A program made the position numbers and the translations under genes. A stretch of 25,333 bases of DNA, taken from positions 1-25,333 of IMG/VR virus record IMGVR_UViG_3300036795_000432. One strand, 5' to 3'. Positions 1-6,962 of this stretch are shown here, piece by piece (position 1 is the stretch's first letter; every line of letters begins with the position of its first letter). Source of the DNA: a virus. The notes beneath the pieces are model-generated. The model was not told where the DNA came from. It did no database searches and saw only the letters and a list, made by a program, of their open reading frames with translations.

Positions 1-411
1 ATGCCGAAGCGACGAAGCGTGCTGCACCTCTATCGCTCATACAATTTCGTGAATAAGGACCCCGTCATCGACGGCATCCGCACGATGATCCAAGACGAGG
101 GGCTGAAACAGAATCAGGTGCACGTTCTTTCGGGCGTCGCCGCTACCACACTGCACAATTGGCTCGACGGCCCAACACAGCAGCCGCGTTTTTCCACAAT
201 CGCAGCCGTCGCTGCATCCATGGGATACAATCGCATGGAAATAAAAAATGGCACCGTTCGATTCGAGAAGGTGCGGGACCTGGACTATCGAAAAGAGATC
301 GACAAGGCCGGGACGGAGATCGTCAAGGCCAATACCAAGCCGGCCAAGAAACGGCAGAGGCGCGCGTCGCGTCGCGGCACGAATGGGGTAAACGCTAACA
401 TTCACGCCTGA
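1..411 (+). CDS. Small helix-turn-helix DNA-binding protein, phage-type
   Basis: This 136-residue protein has a helix-turn-helix of Xre/Cro style at about residues 22-77. The piece NQVHVLSGVAATTLHNWLDG reads as the scaffold and recognition helices (VLSGVAATTLHNW), followed by a helix resembling the end of a repressor domain (FSTIAAVAASMGY). The C-terminal 35 residues are strongly basic (PAKKRQRRASRR), which fits nucleic-acid contact. It probably regulates transcription of the phage or of the short plus-strand gene group behind it. The first base of the window is the A of its ATG, so the ribosome binding site is not visible and an upstream start cannot be excluded. It ends 19 bases before the next gene. 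The fold is fairly sure; the target and the sign of regulation are unknown. Confidence 0.7.
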   Translation: MPKRRSVLHLYRSYNFVNKDPVIDGIRTMIQDEGLKQNQVHVLSGVAATTLHNWLDGPTQQPRFSTIAAVAASMGYNRMEIKNGTVRFEKVRDLDYRKEIDKAGTEIVKANTKPAKKRQRRASRRGTNGVNANIHA

Positions 412-430
412 TCTGGGGTGAGTCTCAGCC

Positions 431-1549
431 ATGAATCTCGCGGACCATATCCTCGCCGCCCGTGGCGGCGAGTTCGACTTGTTGGGTATCGCCACCAGCG
501 TGGGTCATTACTTGGAGCGCGCGGAGCGCTTCGAAATGGCCGACGATGTCGTGTTCGCCTGCAACGATCTGGTGCGGTCGAAGCCCTCGGCGCTCAATGC
601 CGCCCTGCCGATGTGCCGCCTGCCGTATCCGACCATGTGGATCGAATATCGCGGCGGCCTGTGCGGGCCGAACAATCGCGACAGCAAGACGGCGCCCGTG
701 CCGGTGCGGCAGGGCTTCCTGATCGAAAGCCCGCTGGGCGACATGGAGGACTTGCAAGGTCAGGTCGGCTGGGCGACCTGCGGCTGGGTCCATTCCGAGC
801 TTCACGACGGCTCGCGCGACGCCATCAATATCTCGCCGTTCTCGATCTATTTCGATTGGCGGCCCGATGGCGACGTGCGGCAGAACATTCGCATGATGCA
901 CGCGGTGATGCTGGAAAGATATCCTGATCCCGGCGGTCGCCCAGCGTTGAAGGCGATCATCGATTGGTTCGAACGGCGCTTCCTCGGCAACAGTGCGCCG
1001 GAAGAGATCGCCAAATTCTTCATGACCCGCACCGGATGGGAGAAGCATTCGAAAGACCCGAAAGAGATCGAGGCGTTGCGCGAGAGCGAGCGGCACATGC
1101 TGCCCGGCCTGTCGCCGCACGGCGTCAAGGTGTTGGCCGCTATTGCCCGGCACGCCGCCAACGGCGACGACCCGAAGGCCGACCTGCGCGTGGTCACCAA
1201 TTTCCTCACAGACATCCAGGGCGAAGGGCCGTTCATCGAGTGCTTCCTGGCCATGCTCAACTCGCGCAATTGTATCGCGCGCGAGCCGGTCGATTATGGC
1301 AAACTCAACAAGGCACGGGCGAAGCGCGGCAAGGGGCCGCTGATGAGCTTCACGAAGACCAAGCTGGTGCTCACCCGCGCGCAGCCGCGCGTCGCCGACG
1401 CCAGCGGCATCACACGCGAGGCCGCGCGCCAGCACCTTGTGCGCGGGCACTTCAAGATCAGGAGGACGGGGGTCTATTGGTGGTCGCCTTTCCTGCGGGG
1501 CGACGGAAAGCTCGGCACGGTGAAACGGGCGGAATACGAGGTGGCGTAA
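431..1549 (+). CDS. Conserved phage/mobile-element protein of unknown function
   Basis: This 372-residue soluble protein has no signal peptide or membrane segment. I do not recognise a catalytic domain. The N-terminal half (to about residue 190) is a mixed fold with several Trp/Gly-rich strands, such as QVGWATCGWVHSEL and INISPFSIYFDW. The C-terminal part is basic and ends in a motif with VRGHFKIRRTG and WWSPFLRGD, a pattern (VRGH...W...RGD) that I associate with uncharacterised proteins of phages and plasmids. A GGGGTGAG purine run lies about 8 bases before the ATG. Its TAA shares a base with the next ATG (TAATG), indicating coupling to the small ORF that follows. Position behind a helix-turn-helix gene suggests early or accessory phage functions, but that is inference only. 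Confidence 0.75.
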   Translation: MNLADHILAARGGEFDLLGIATSVGHYLERAERFEMADDVVFACNDLVRSKPSALNAALPMCRLPYPTMWIEYRGGLCGPNNRDSKTAPVPVRQGFLIESPLGDMEDLQGQVGWATCGWVHSELHDGSRDAINISPFSIYFDWRPDGDVRQNIRMMHAVMLERYPDPGGRPALKAIIDWFERRFLGNSAPEEIAKFFMTRTGWEKHSKDPKEIEALRESERHMLPGLSPHGVKVLAAIARHAANGDDPKADLRVVTNFLTDIQGEGPFIECFLAMLNSRNCIAREPVDYGKLNKARAKRGKGPLMSFTKTKLVLTRAQPRVADASGITREAARQHLVRGHFKIRRTGVYWWSPFLRGDGKLGTVKRAEYEVA

Positions 1550-1752
1550 TGACCGACGAGCAGGCAAGAGAAATGCACAAGGCGCTGGCCGAGTATCACG
1601 CCGCGCTCGCCGAAGCGTGCCGGCATGAATATCGCCTGCGAGACGCGTGGTTCATTCGGGTTCGGAGCTTAAGCGCGTCTGTGCCATGGACTCGACCGCG
1701 GAATAGGACAGGAGTTGGGAAGGTCGGGATTGCGACCTGCAGGAGGCTCTGA
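1549..1752 (+). CDS. Small ORF, possible coupled peptide or remnant
   Basis: A 67-residue ORF starts at an ATG that overlaps the preceding TAA (TAATG) and ends in a TGA that overlaps the next ATG (TGATG). Its first 40 or so residues are a charged amphipathic helix (MTDEQAREMHKALAEYHAAL), typical of a real short phage protein. The rest (after about residue 42) is Arg-rich and irregular and looks like non-selected sequence. It may be a small phage gene whose 3' end was replaced when the downstream NTF2-like gene was acquired. The coupling on both sides supports translation; the function is unknown. Confidence 0.45.
   Translation: MTDEQAREMHKALAEYHAALAEACRHEYRLRDAWFIRVRSLSASVPWTRPRNRTGVGKVGIATCRRL
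1741..1746 (+). promoter_or_regulatory. Perfect Shine-Dalgarno for the NTF2-like gene
   Basis: AGGAGG lies 5 bases before the ATG at 1752 and fixes that start rather than the second in-frame ATG at 1758. It lies inside the preceding short ORF. Confidence 0.75.
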
Positions 1753-2186
1753 TGAGCATGAGATTGATCTGTTGGTTTCCAATTGCCTGGATTGTGCTGG
1801 CCGGGCCGGTGCTGGCGCAGGACAAGGCCACCATCGAGAAGATGAATGCGGCCTTCACCGACGCCTTTAACAACGGTGATTTCGCATCGGCTGCGGCCCT
1901 GTACACGGAGGATGCATATGTCCTGGCGCCCGGCGCCGAGATCCTCAAAGGGCGCGGCAGCATCCAGTCTTTTTGGGCCAAGGCGGGCGAGAGCCTTGGA
2001 GATGTCAACCTTACGACCTTGGCGGTAACCCCGCTCGGCCCCTCGGTGGCGCGCGAGATCGGCACGTTCAGCGGCAAGACCAAGGGCTCCGAGCCGCAGG
2101 ACGTCAGCGGGAAGTACGTTGTCATCTGGCAGAAGGTCGGCGACGACTGGAAAATGAGCACGGATATCTGGAACAGCAACAAGTGA
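1752..2186 (+). CDS. Secreted NTF2-like protein (SnoaL/DUF4440 type)
   Basis: This 144-residue protein begins with a signal peptide (hydrophobic run LICWFPIAWIVLAGPVLA, probable cleavage after VLA near residue 22). A single NTF2-fold domain follows. The hallmarks are an N-terminal helix with AFTDAFNNGDFASAAALY, then YTEDAYVLAPG, the turn LKGRGSI, and C-terminal strands GKYVVIWQK and WKMSTDIWN. Families with this layout are SnoaL-like/DUF4440 proteins; members bind small hydrophobic ligands or act as isomerases, but many are uncharacterised, so no substrate is assigned. An excellent AGGAGG sits 5 bases upstream. It overlaps the end of the short ORF before it and meets the Nudix gene tail to tail. 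It is not a virion gene; a phage cargo (moron) or flanking host gene is the likely status. Confidence 0.8.
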   Translation: MSMRLICWFPIAWIVLAGPVLAQDKATIEKMNAAFTDAFNNGDFASAAALYTEDAYVLAPGAEILKGRGSIQSFWAKAGESLGDVNLTTLAVTPLGPSVAREIGTFSGKTKGSEPQDVSGKYVVIWQKVGDDWKMSTDIWNSNK

Positions 2187-2221
2187 GGGCCAAGCGCCGC
2201 GCTGTTTTGTTCAGCTCACTT
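2181..2221. terminator. Possible bidirectional terminator between convergent genes
   Basis: A 7-base inverted repeat (AAGTGAG at 2181-2187, CTCACTT at 2215-2221) spans the junction of two convergent genes and encloses a small hairpin (AGCG at 2193-2196, CGCT at 2200-2203) followed by GTTTT. The outer loop is long and the inner stem short, so this is a weak call based mainly on the convergent position. Confidence 0.25.
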
Positions 2222-2593
2222 TGAAAACAGCTTGTCCCTTATGTACTGGGATGTTGGCGTCAGACGAATGCCACGCGGCTTGCGCCATACTGCCTTATCA
2301 ATTTCCTGTTTGTCGCCAATTGCTAAACGACCGGATGCCTTGGTCGTCACGAAGATCGCGTCACTCATTCTCCGGCCCGAACGACGGTTTTTGGCTTTAA
2401 CTTCCCTCCATAGCCTCAGCCGTCCAAGTTTGAGCTTTGGAAGCTCCTCTTTGATTTCCCTGCGCAGACATTGCTTTTCGCTTTCGCGACCGCGCCTGCG
2501 TCCTCCGGGGAACATCCAAAGTCGGTCGCGCCGTCGTCTCACCAGGAGCGTCCGACCGCGCTTCGCGACCACCAGCTTCGAAGATTTCGGCAT
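2216..2593 (-). CDS. Nudix hydrolase
   Basis: This 125-residue protein contains a nearly complete Nudix box at about residues 31-53: G31, E37, R45-E46 and E49-E50 follow the GX5EX7REUXEE spacing and supply the metal-binding glutamates. The usual Gly after EE is replaced (ELPK). The sequence before it (LLVRRRRDRLWMFPGG) is the usual Nudix strand leading to the box. Such enzymes cleave nucleoside diphosphates linked to another group X; the substrate cannot be read from the sequence. The protein is very basic (many Arg/Lys), unusual for a house-cleaning Nudix enzyme and possibly a sign of RNA or nucleoprotein targets. It is transcribed away from the lysis genes and toward the NTF2-like gene. The start has only AGGGA immediately before it, so the start is less sure. 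Confidence 0.8.
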   Translation of the reverse strand: MPKSSKLVVAKRGRTLLVRRRRDRLWMFPGGRRRGRESEKQCLRREIKEELPKLKLGRLRLWREVKAKNRRSGRRMSDAIFVTTKASGRLAIGDKQEIDKAVWRKPRGIRLTPTSQYIRDKLFSK

Positions 2594-2628
2594 TCCCTGT
2601 AAGTACCGCCTTTGTCCGACTCAATAAA

Positions 2629-2657
2629 GTTGTACAATTTTAAGTCGTGAAATTCAA
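2629..2657 (-). promoter_or_regulatory. Candidate sigma-70 type promoter for the Nudix gene
   Basis: On the minus strand TTGAAT (2657-2652) and TACAAC (2634-2629) are separated by 17 bases, each matching 4 of 6 consensus bases, in an AT-rich patch that stands out from the GC-rich surroundings. Transcription would begin roughly 30 bases before the Nudix ATG. No experimental support; the match is modest. The rest of the 2594-2821 gap shows no convincing gene. Confidence 0.35.
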
Positions 2658-2821
2658 CCGTCGGGTTGCCGACATTGGACGGGCGCCCAACGCGGCGCCG
2701 AATGTTGAAGCGCCATCACGCCGCGCGGCCGATGGTGAACGTCAGATTGCAATAAGTAGATTGATGAGGACTCGCAGCACCATCGGTAAACCTTTCATGC
2801 GTCGCAGCATGGTTCACCCGC

Positions 2822-3097
2822 TTAACTTTTCTTGAGCCAGAAGGCGAGGAAGCGCGTCATGCCTTCACCGAACTGCCCCATGAGCACCACTATGGCGACA
2901 AAGGTGAGCACCAGCCACTTGCCGAATCTGCCGATTGTTTTCGCCTGCTCTTGAAAATAGATCGCCTCGTTTAAGGTCTCGATATCGTCTTCACGCAAAC
3001 CGGACAGCCACCGCCGCGTCTTGTAATTCAACTGCTCATAGCGCAAGGCGGCCTCCGCTTGGCGCTCAGCATCGATGTCTTCCGGCGAGCGTGACAT
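2822..3097 (-). CDS. Small single-pass membrane protein, holin candidate
   Basis: This 91-residue protein is mostly a charged helical region (residues 1-58, with YEQLNYKTRRWLSGLREDD) followed by one membrane segment (about residues 61-80: WLVLTFVAIVVLMGQF) and a short tail ending FWLKKS. It is the last gene of the minus-strand late block, 4 bases after the stop of the outer spanin. Position in the lysis cassette and a single C-terminal membrane helix make it a candidate holin or lysis accessory protein, but I cannot match it to a named holin family. The long soluble N-terminus is unusual for a simple holin. Confidence 0.65.
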   Translation of the reverse strand: MSRSPEDIDAERQAEAALRYEQLNYKTRRWLSGLREDDIETLNEAIYFQEQAKTIGRFGKWLVLTFVAIVVLMGQFGEGMTRFLAFWLKKS

Positions 3098-3101
3098 TTG
3101 T

Positions 3102-3332
3102 TCATCGCCCCATGTTCGGCCCCGCCTTAAAGCAACCGCGCCGGATATTGAACAGATTGGCCTCTTTGATCTGGCGCACTGTCTCAGGCGTGTCGTGCTT
3201 GCTCGAATATGTGATCGGCTTCACCCCAGCACAGATTGCGCTATTGCTGGTCCCGGTCGTACCCGTCGCGCACCCCGCCAGCAGCGTCGCGCTCAGCAGC
3301 GGCGCGATCAGCTTGCCCGGTCGCGATAGCAT
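3102..3332 (-). CDS. Outer spanin (Rz1-like lipoprotein)
   Basis: From the ATG at 3332 the product is 76 residues: a short lipoprotein signal (KLIAPLLSATLLAGC) with lipobox LLAGC and lipidated Cys21, then a mature part of 56 residues. It contains ICAGVKPITYSS, a DTPETVRQI stretch and ANLFNIRRGC, a pattern (C..KPI.....DT..T.....N....C) that I associate with Rz1-like proteins of alphaproteobacterial phages. Outer spanins link the outer membrane to the inner spanin and complete lysis by membrane fusion. The first 92 bases overlap the inner spanin gene in another frame. A longer in-frame ORF starts at 3395, but the ATG at 3332 places the signal peptide properly at the N-terminus. Confidence 0.75.
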   Translation of the reverse strand: MLSRPGKLIAPLLSATLLAGCATGTTGTSNSAICAGVKPITYSSKHDTPETVRQIKEANLFNIRRGCFKAGPNMGR

Positions 3333-3552
3333 TCTTCTCGGCGTCCCGTCGCTTTTCTTCTTCTGTGCGCTTTGCATCGGAAGCTCCCTTTGCATAGATC
3401 GCCAGGACAGCGGCGACGGTACCGGCTGCGCTCAGCGCCAAATTGCGAAACGGCGGGAGGAAGTAGGCGGCGGCCAAGCACGCGGCGATGATTGCGCCGC
3501 CGATGCCGAGCCAAGCGACGGTCGAGTGCCACAGGTAATCGAGCAAGGTCAC
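3241..3552 (-). CDS. Inner spanin-like protein (Rz-like)
   Basis: This 103-residue protein starts with GTG; the GTGA overlaps the endolysin stop. There are two adjacent hydrophobic stretches (about residues 14-33, WLGIGGAIIAACLAAAYFL, and about 38-55, ALSAAGTVAAVLAIYAKG). A highly charged helix then follows (KRTEEEKRRDAEKNA...DRAAAERDAA), which fits the coiled periplasmic arm of an inner spanin. The lipoprotein gene begins inside its 3' end in another frame, the classic Rz/Rz1 layout. AGAAGG precedes the start. Usual Rz proteins have a single membrane segment, so the second one is odd: with both crossing, the arm would be cytoplasmic unless the N-terminus is outside. The second may be only a surface helix, or the protein could instead be a holin. 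Confidence 0.6.
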   Translation of the reverse strand: MTLLDYLWHSTVAWLGIGGAIIAACLAAAYFLPPFRNLALSAAGTVAAVLAIYAKGASDAKRTEEEKRRDAEKNAIATGQADRAAAERDAAGGVRDGYDRDQQ

Positions 3553-4490
3553 GCTGCCTTCTCTTGCGTGTCATCGTCGGACAGGTGCTCGACGAGTCCG
3601 TTCACGTCGAGGCGACCGCGAATGACGAGGAACGCGCCGACCGACACCATGGTGGCAATGACGCAGAACGCGGTGAGCGAGTACGGATTGTCGAGCTTTT
3701 CAATGAACGCCGTAGCAACGCCGCTCATGCCCGACAGCCAGGCCAAAACGCCGCCCCAGATTGTTTTCGACTTGATCAAGGGCTTGACCTCGCTTTGCGT
3801 GTCGATGGCCTTCGGCGAGGCCGGCGGCGGCACGTCGGGCGGCGGGACTTCCGGCGGCTCGGGCGGCGAGGGCTTGGCCTCGTCGAAGCGCACCTCGGCG
3901 TCGAGCGCCATCATTTGCTTCAACACCGCCATGGCGCCGATCTGCGTGTCCATCACGTCGCTGTCGTATTTGCCATCGGCGATGAATTTGCCCGGCTTTT
4001 GCACCGACGTGCCGCCCCACAGATAGGGCGAGGGGATGTTGCGGGACGGCGAGCGATAGCCGAAGCCATTGAATTTTTCCGCCGCATAGGCGACGCGCTC
4101 TGGCCCCCAGTCGGTGATCTTGTCCAACTGCTCGCAGACGACCAGCGCATCATAGGCGCCATCTTCCCAGGTCACGTTCGGGTTCGGCGGGCGCCCGGCG
4201 GGCTTGTGCACGGTCTTGATCGGCTTGCCCGCCTTGTTGCGCATCGGGTCGCCGTTGTGCAGCCACGCGTCGAAATCCGGCTTGCCGTTTTTAAGCCCGC
4301 TCTCGCGCACGTGCAGGCAACCGACCACGAACCATTTGACGTTAGTCCTGGCCTCGACCGCCTTGTATCGATCCTTACAGGCGATGATGGCCCTGGCCTG
4401 GACGTTGGCCGGCGCGACCTTCGTCACGGTCATCGTCGCCCACAGGTCCGAGTATCCCTGCCGCAGCGTTTCGAACGCGTACTGGGCCAT
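3549..4490 (-). CDS. Endolysin (muramidase-like) with C-terminal membrane hairpin
   Basis: This 313-residue protein has an N-terminal lytic domain of about 200 residues. The core is GCLHVRESGL with probable catalytic Glu63, followed by LHNGDP (77-82), KPAGRPP (96-102), FNGFGYR (140-146) and SPYLWGG (154-160). This set is characteristic of a phage lysozyme-like family in alphaproteobacteria and cyanobacteria. It should cut peptidoglycan at the end of infection. A proline-rich linker (about 206-224) leads to two membrane segments (about 244-263 and 271-290) and a short charged tail. No signal peptide is visible. GAGAGG lies 5 bases before the ATG. The spanin pair and a small membrane protein follow, completing a lysis cassette. 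The catalytic assignment is by pattern only. Confidence 0.8.
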   Translation of the reverse strand: MAQYAFETLRQGYSDLWATMTVTKVAPANVQARAIIACKDRYKAVEARTNVKWFVVGCLHVRESGLKNGKPDFDAWLHNGDPMRNKAGKPIKTVHKPAGRPPNPNVTWEDGAYDALVVCEQLDKITDWGPERVAYAAEKFNGFGYRSPSRNIPSPYLWGGTSVQKPGKFIADGKYDSDVMDTQIGAMAVLKQMMALDAEVRFDEAKPSPPEPPEVPPPDVPPPASPKAIDTQSEVKPLIKSKTIWGGVLAWLSGMSGVATAFIEKLDNPYSLTAFCVIATMVSVGAFLVIRGRLDVNGLVEHLSDDDTQEKAA

Positions 4491-4511
4491 GGGTGCCTCT
4501 CGTGGTGGCGG

Positions 4512-4541
4512 AAAGCAAAACGCCGCCCGAAGGCGGCGCTG
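4512..4541 (-). terminator. Strong intrinsic terminator before the lysis genes
   Basis: On the minus strand a 7-base-pair all-GC stem (CGCCGCC/GGCGGCG, extendable by G-T and A-T pairs) closes a TTCG tetraloop and is followed by TTTTGCTTTC. This is a textbook Rho-independent terminator. It lies after the tail-fibre accessory gene and 22 bases before the endolysin start. Confidence 0.85.
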
Positions 4542-4564
4542 TGCGATGAAGGATGGTGCGGCGC

Positions 4565-4855
4565 TTAGGTCGTGCCGCTGCCCGTGGTGCCGGTGTCGTA
4601 GGTCAGAACATCGGCGGGCTGTGCAGTGATCGCAGCGATGTTGGCCTTGTTCGTCGCAAGGTCGGCGCTTGCGATTGGCGCGTTGGTGAAGTCAGCAGCG
4701 ATCACCTTGCCCGGCGGAATCGATGGCCAATACCAGAACGGCTTGCCGACGCCCGGCGTGGTCTTGACCATGTAGGCCTCTACGCCTGCCGCAGTAGTGA
4801 GAGAAGCCAAAAGCTGTTCGCCTTGCACCATGATCTCGCAGATGAGTTTACCCAT
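4565..4855 (-). CDS. Small protein downstream of tail fibre, unknown
   Basis: This 96-residue protein has no membrane segment. It contains an aromatic-rich centre (GKPFWYWPSIPPGKVIAADF) and a Thr/Ala-rich C-terminus ending DTGTTGSGTT. I do not recognise a family. It is preceded by GGGAG and lies between the fibre-associated gene and the terminator, so an accessory role at the tail tip (fibre chaperone or variable tip protein) is plausible. It is the last gene before the terminator. Confidence 0.6.
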   Translation of the reverse strand: MGKLICEIMVQGEQLLASLTTAAGVEAYMVKTTPGVGKPFWYWPSIPPGKVIAADFTNAPIASADLATNKANIAAITAQPADVLTYDTGTTGSGTT

Positions 4856-4878
4856 AGTCTGTTACTCCCGTTGTTGTC

Positions 4879-5382
4879 TTATGTGGCGATCCGATAGACC
4901 ACGGCACCGAAGGGCGGGGGATCGACTGATGCCCCGGAAGCGTCGTGTGCCTCGAATTGAAAGCCGTCTGTAGTCTTGTCCGTAACCGACATCACAGCGC
5001 CGCCGCTGAATACGACGAAGTAATTGTCATCCGGCTGCGGCGTAAGAAAGAAGATCAAGTAGCTGCCAACGCCGAGATAGGCCGCCGCGACGACATTGAA
5101 CGTGCCTTGCACTTGCCCGAAGTCGCCGTTGACGACTTGCAGGTTAAGCGCGGCAGCGACGAGCAACGGCGGGGCGGTGGAAGGCGGGGCCGAACCCGGA
5201 TCAGGTGCCGCATATGGCCGCGTGTCGGGCAAACCCGGCGGCGGCGGATCACCGACGCGTGTGAGTTCGCCGAGCGAGTCGAAGCGGATCACAGTCACGC
5301 CATCGCCATAGACGGTCGGATCGACATTTTGTTCGTCGTCGTGTGTCGCGACGACGATTCCATTTCGACAATAGGCTTTCAT
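4879..5382 (-). CDS. Tail-fibre-associated protein, unknown
   Basis: This 167-residue protein has an N-terminal strand-rich piece (MKAYCRNGIVVATHDDEQN, then YGDGVTVIRF), a proline-rich hinge (DPPPPGLPDTRPYAAPDPGS) and a C-terminal beta-rich domain with hydrophobic strands (VGSYLIFFLTPQPDDNYFVVFSGG). The plan resembles small phage proteins encoded just after the fibre gene that decorate or help assemble the fibre. No named family is recognised. It starts 14 bases after the fibre stop, so the two are probably cotranslated. Confidence 0.6.
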   Translation of the reverse strand: MKAYCRNGIVVATHDDEQNVDPTVYGDGVTVIRFDSLGELTRVGDPPPPGLPDTRPYAAPDPGSAPPSTAPPLLVAAALNLQVVNGDFGQVQGTFNVVAAAYLGVGSYLIFFLTPQPDDNYFVVFSGGAVMSVTDKTTDGFQFEAHDASGASVDPPPFGAVVYRIAT

Positions 5383-5396
5383 GTTCTAGTCCCGAG

Positions 5397-6938
5397 CTAG
5401 ACGATGACGATAGAGTTTTGGTTTCCGAGCGTGTTGGCCGCAGGCGAGCAAGCGCCGGTGACGCCCGTCGAACCGGATGCGTTCACCTTTGCCATATTGC
5501 TCGCTGCGGCACTGCCCGTTGTATTTCCGCTGAAAGCACTCTGAGGCGTGACCATATCGGCAAGCTCGACAGCTTGGGCGCCGTACTGGCCATTGTTGCG
5601 GAAGGTGCAGCCTGCGCCGAATATGCACCGGCCACTTGACGCATAAGCGCCATTGCCGCCATTGGTCTGACTTATCGAGCCGCTCGCACTTTCGACGATA
5701 CCGTTGGTATCGCCAGCAATCCCATGTGCGCCGTTGCCCTGCGAACACGCGATGCCGGTTGAATTTGCCCGGATCGTACCTGCCGTGGCCCGGATGCCAT
5801 ACGCATCATTCGTTACGCCGTAGAGCTTTGCCGTGTTGCCGAATAGAATGTCGCCGCTGTCCGAGACGGCGATGCCCGTCGTTACGCAACCGCTGCCGCT
5901 GATCTGATTGGTGACGGTGATGGCGGCGCCGCCCCCTACGGCTGCAATGCCAGCACCGCCCCCATTCGCCGCCGAGATATCGCCTACCGTTACTTGGGCC
6001 TGCGCATAGAAGAGCGCAGCATCGACGCTGCCGGTGCGATCTCCCGTGATCAACAATCGATTCCAAATCGAGCCACCGCGCTTGACGATAATTCCGGCGC
6101 CGCCGGTAAATTGAAGCTCAGTCGCGTAGACCGCGCGGAGTGCCGTCAATTGTGTGCCGCGATCTGTAGCGCGGGCGGTGGATGAAAAGCCGGTAAAGCC
6201 GAACGTCGTGGTGGTGATCGGCGCTGTGAGCAGGGTGGTGCCGTTGATGGTCACGCGGTCGGCGTTGGGATGATCGAAGACGAGGTTCGTTGCACCGTAG
6301 CTGAATTGTCCCGCGCGAATATTGAAGATGACCGAGCCGGTCTGCGTGATGCGGTACTTGCTCAGCCAATAGAACGCGTCGGTCAACGTGGCGAAGTCTG
6401 GACTTGCCCCGTGCACGGTCTTGGTGATTGGTGTGTCGATCAGGTAGAAGTCGCGCGTCGCAACCTGATCGAAGAGGACCGAAACAAGCTGATAGTTCGT
6501 GCCGTCGAAGACGAGCAGCGCGGCGGCATTGCCGAGCCATGTCCCGGATGTCAGCGTCCCGCCGGTTGCCGTGATCACTTGCACGACGGGCAACGTATTG
6601 ACGGCGATAGTCGTTGCCCCGGTGTTGGCGTTTGCACCTTTCTTCACCAGCAGCAGACGAGGATAGGTGTCGGGGATTTGCGGCAGTGTGATCGCCGTTG
6701 CATTGGCGGTCCCAGTATCCGTGCCGTAGCTCAGTGCGCCGCTCTGAATCGCTTTGGCAAACTGCGCGAGATCGGCATTGGTCGGGGTCATCCCGGCCTT
6801 GCTGATGAGATTGACGATCTCGCGCTGCGGATATTCGAACGCGCCAGCCGGCGGGATCGAGCCGGCAAGGCCGGTTGCCGGGTTTCCGTTGATGTAGGGC
6901 GAGCCGGCGGGTGTGCCGTAAGGTTGATTGTAATCCAT
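5397..6938 (-). CDS. Tail fibre/spike protein with beta-helix-type body
   Basis: This 513-residue protein has an N-terminal attachment part with the signature SPYINGNP...GSIPP...EYPQREIVNLI (about residues 13-45), frequent at the start of alphaproteobacterial phage fibres. A beta-rich region follows. About residues 175-232 (HGASPDFATLTDAFYWLSKY, then GQFSY and HPNADRVTINGT) resemble the entry of a right-handed beta-helix. The remainder is made of short Gly/Asn/Thr-rich turns (GGNGAYASSGRCIFGAG) as expected for helix rungs. It should form trimers and bind host surface carbohydrate; no enzyme site is evident. It follows the gp48-like baseplate gene, the usual fibre position in Mu-type tails. 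Confidence 0.8.
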   Translation of the reverse strand: MDYNQPYGTPAGSPYINGNPATGLAGSIPPAGAFEYPQREIVNLISKAGMTPTNADLAQFAKAIQSGALSYGTDTGTANATAITLPQIPDTYPRLLLVKKGANANTGATTIAVNTLPVVQVITATGGTLTSGTWLGNAAALLVFDGTNYQLVSVLFDQVATRDFYLIDTPITKTVHGASPDFATLTDAFYWLSKYRITQTGSVIFNIRAGQFSYGATNLVFDHPNADRVTINGTTLLTAPITTTTFGFTGFSSTARATDRGTQLTALRAVYATELQFTGGAGIIVKRGGSIWNRLLITGDRTGSVDAALFYAQAQVTVGDISAANGGGAGIAAVGGGAAITVTNQISGSGCVTTGIAVSDSGDILFGNTAKLYGVTNDAYGIRATAGTIRANSTGIACSQGNGAHGIAGDTNGIVESASGSISQTNGGNGAYASSGRCIFGAGCTFRNNGQYGAQAVELADMVTPQSAFSGNTTGSAAASNMAKVNASGSTGVTGACSPAANTLGNQNSIVIV

Positions 6939-6962
6939 CTTTCTCGCTCAGTTCATAGAGGG

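Noticed and set aside
425-1567. Minus-strand open frame of 380 codons opposite the conserved phage protein
   Set aside because: Arg/His/Ala-rich shadow; the plus-strand frame has the coupled start-stop overlaps and phage-type motifs.
2647-2835. Plus-strand ORF of 62 codons in the gap between the Nudix and membrane-protein genes
   Set aside because: No ribosome binding site, no family features, and it runs into the lysis block in antisense orientation.
2935-4026. Plus-strand open frame of 363 codons opposite the lysis genes
   Set aside because: Antisense to endolysin and spanins, which have clear motifs and coupled starts; low-complexity Ser/Gly run is the reverse of the proline linker.
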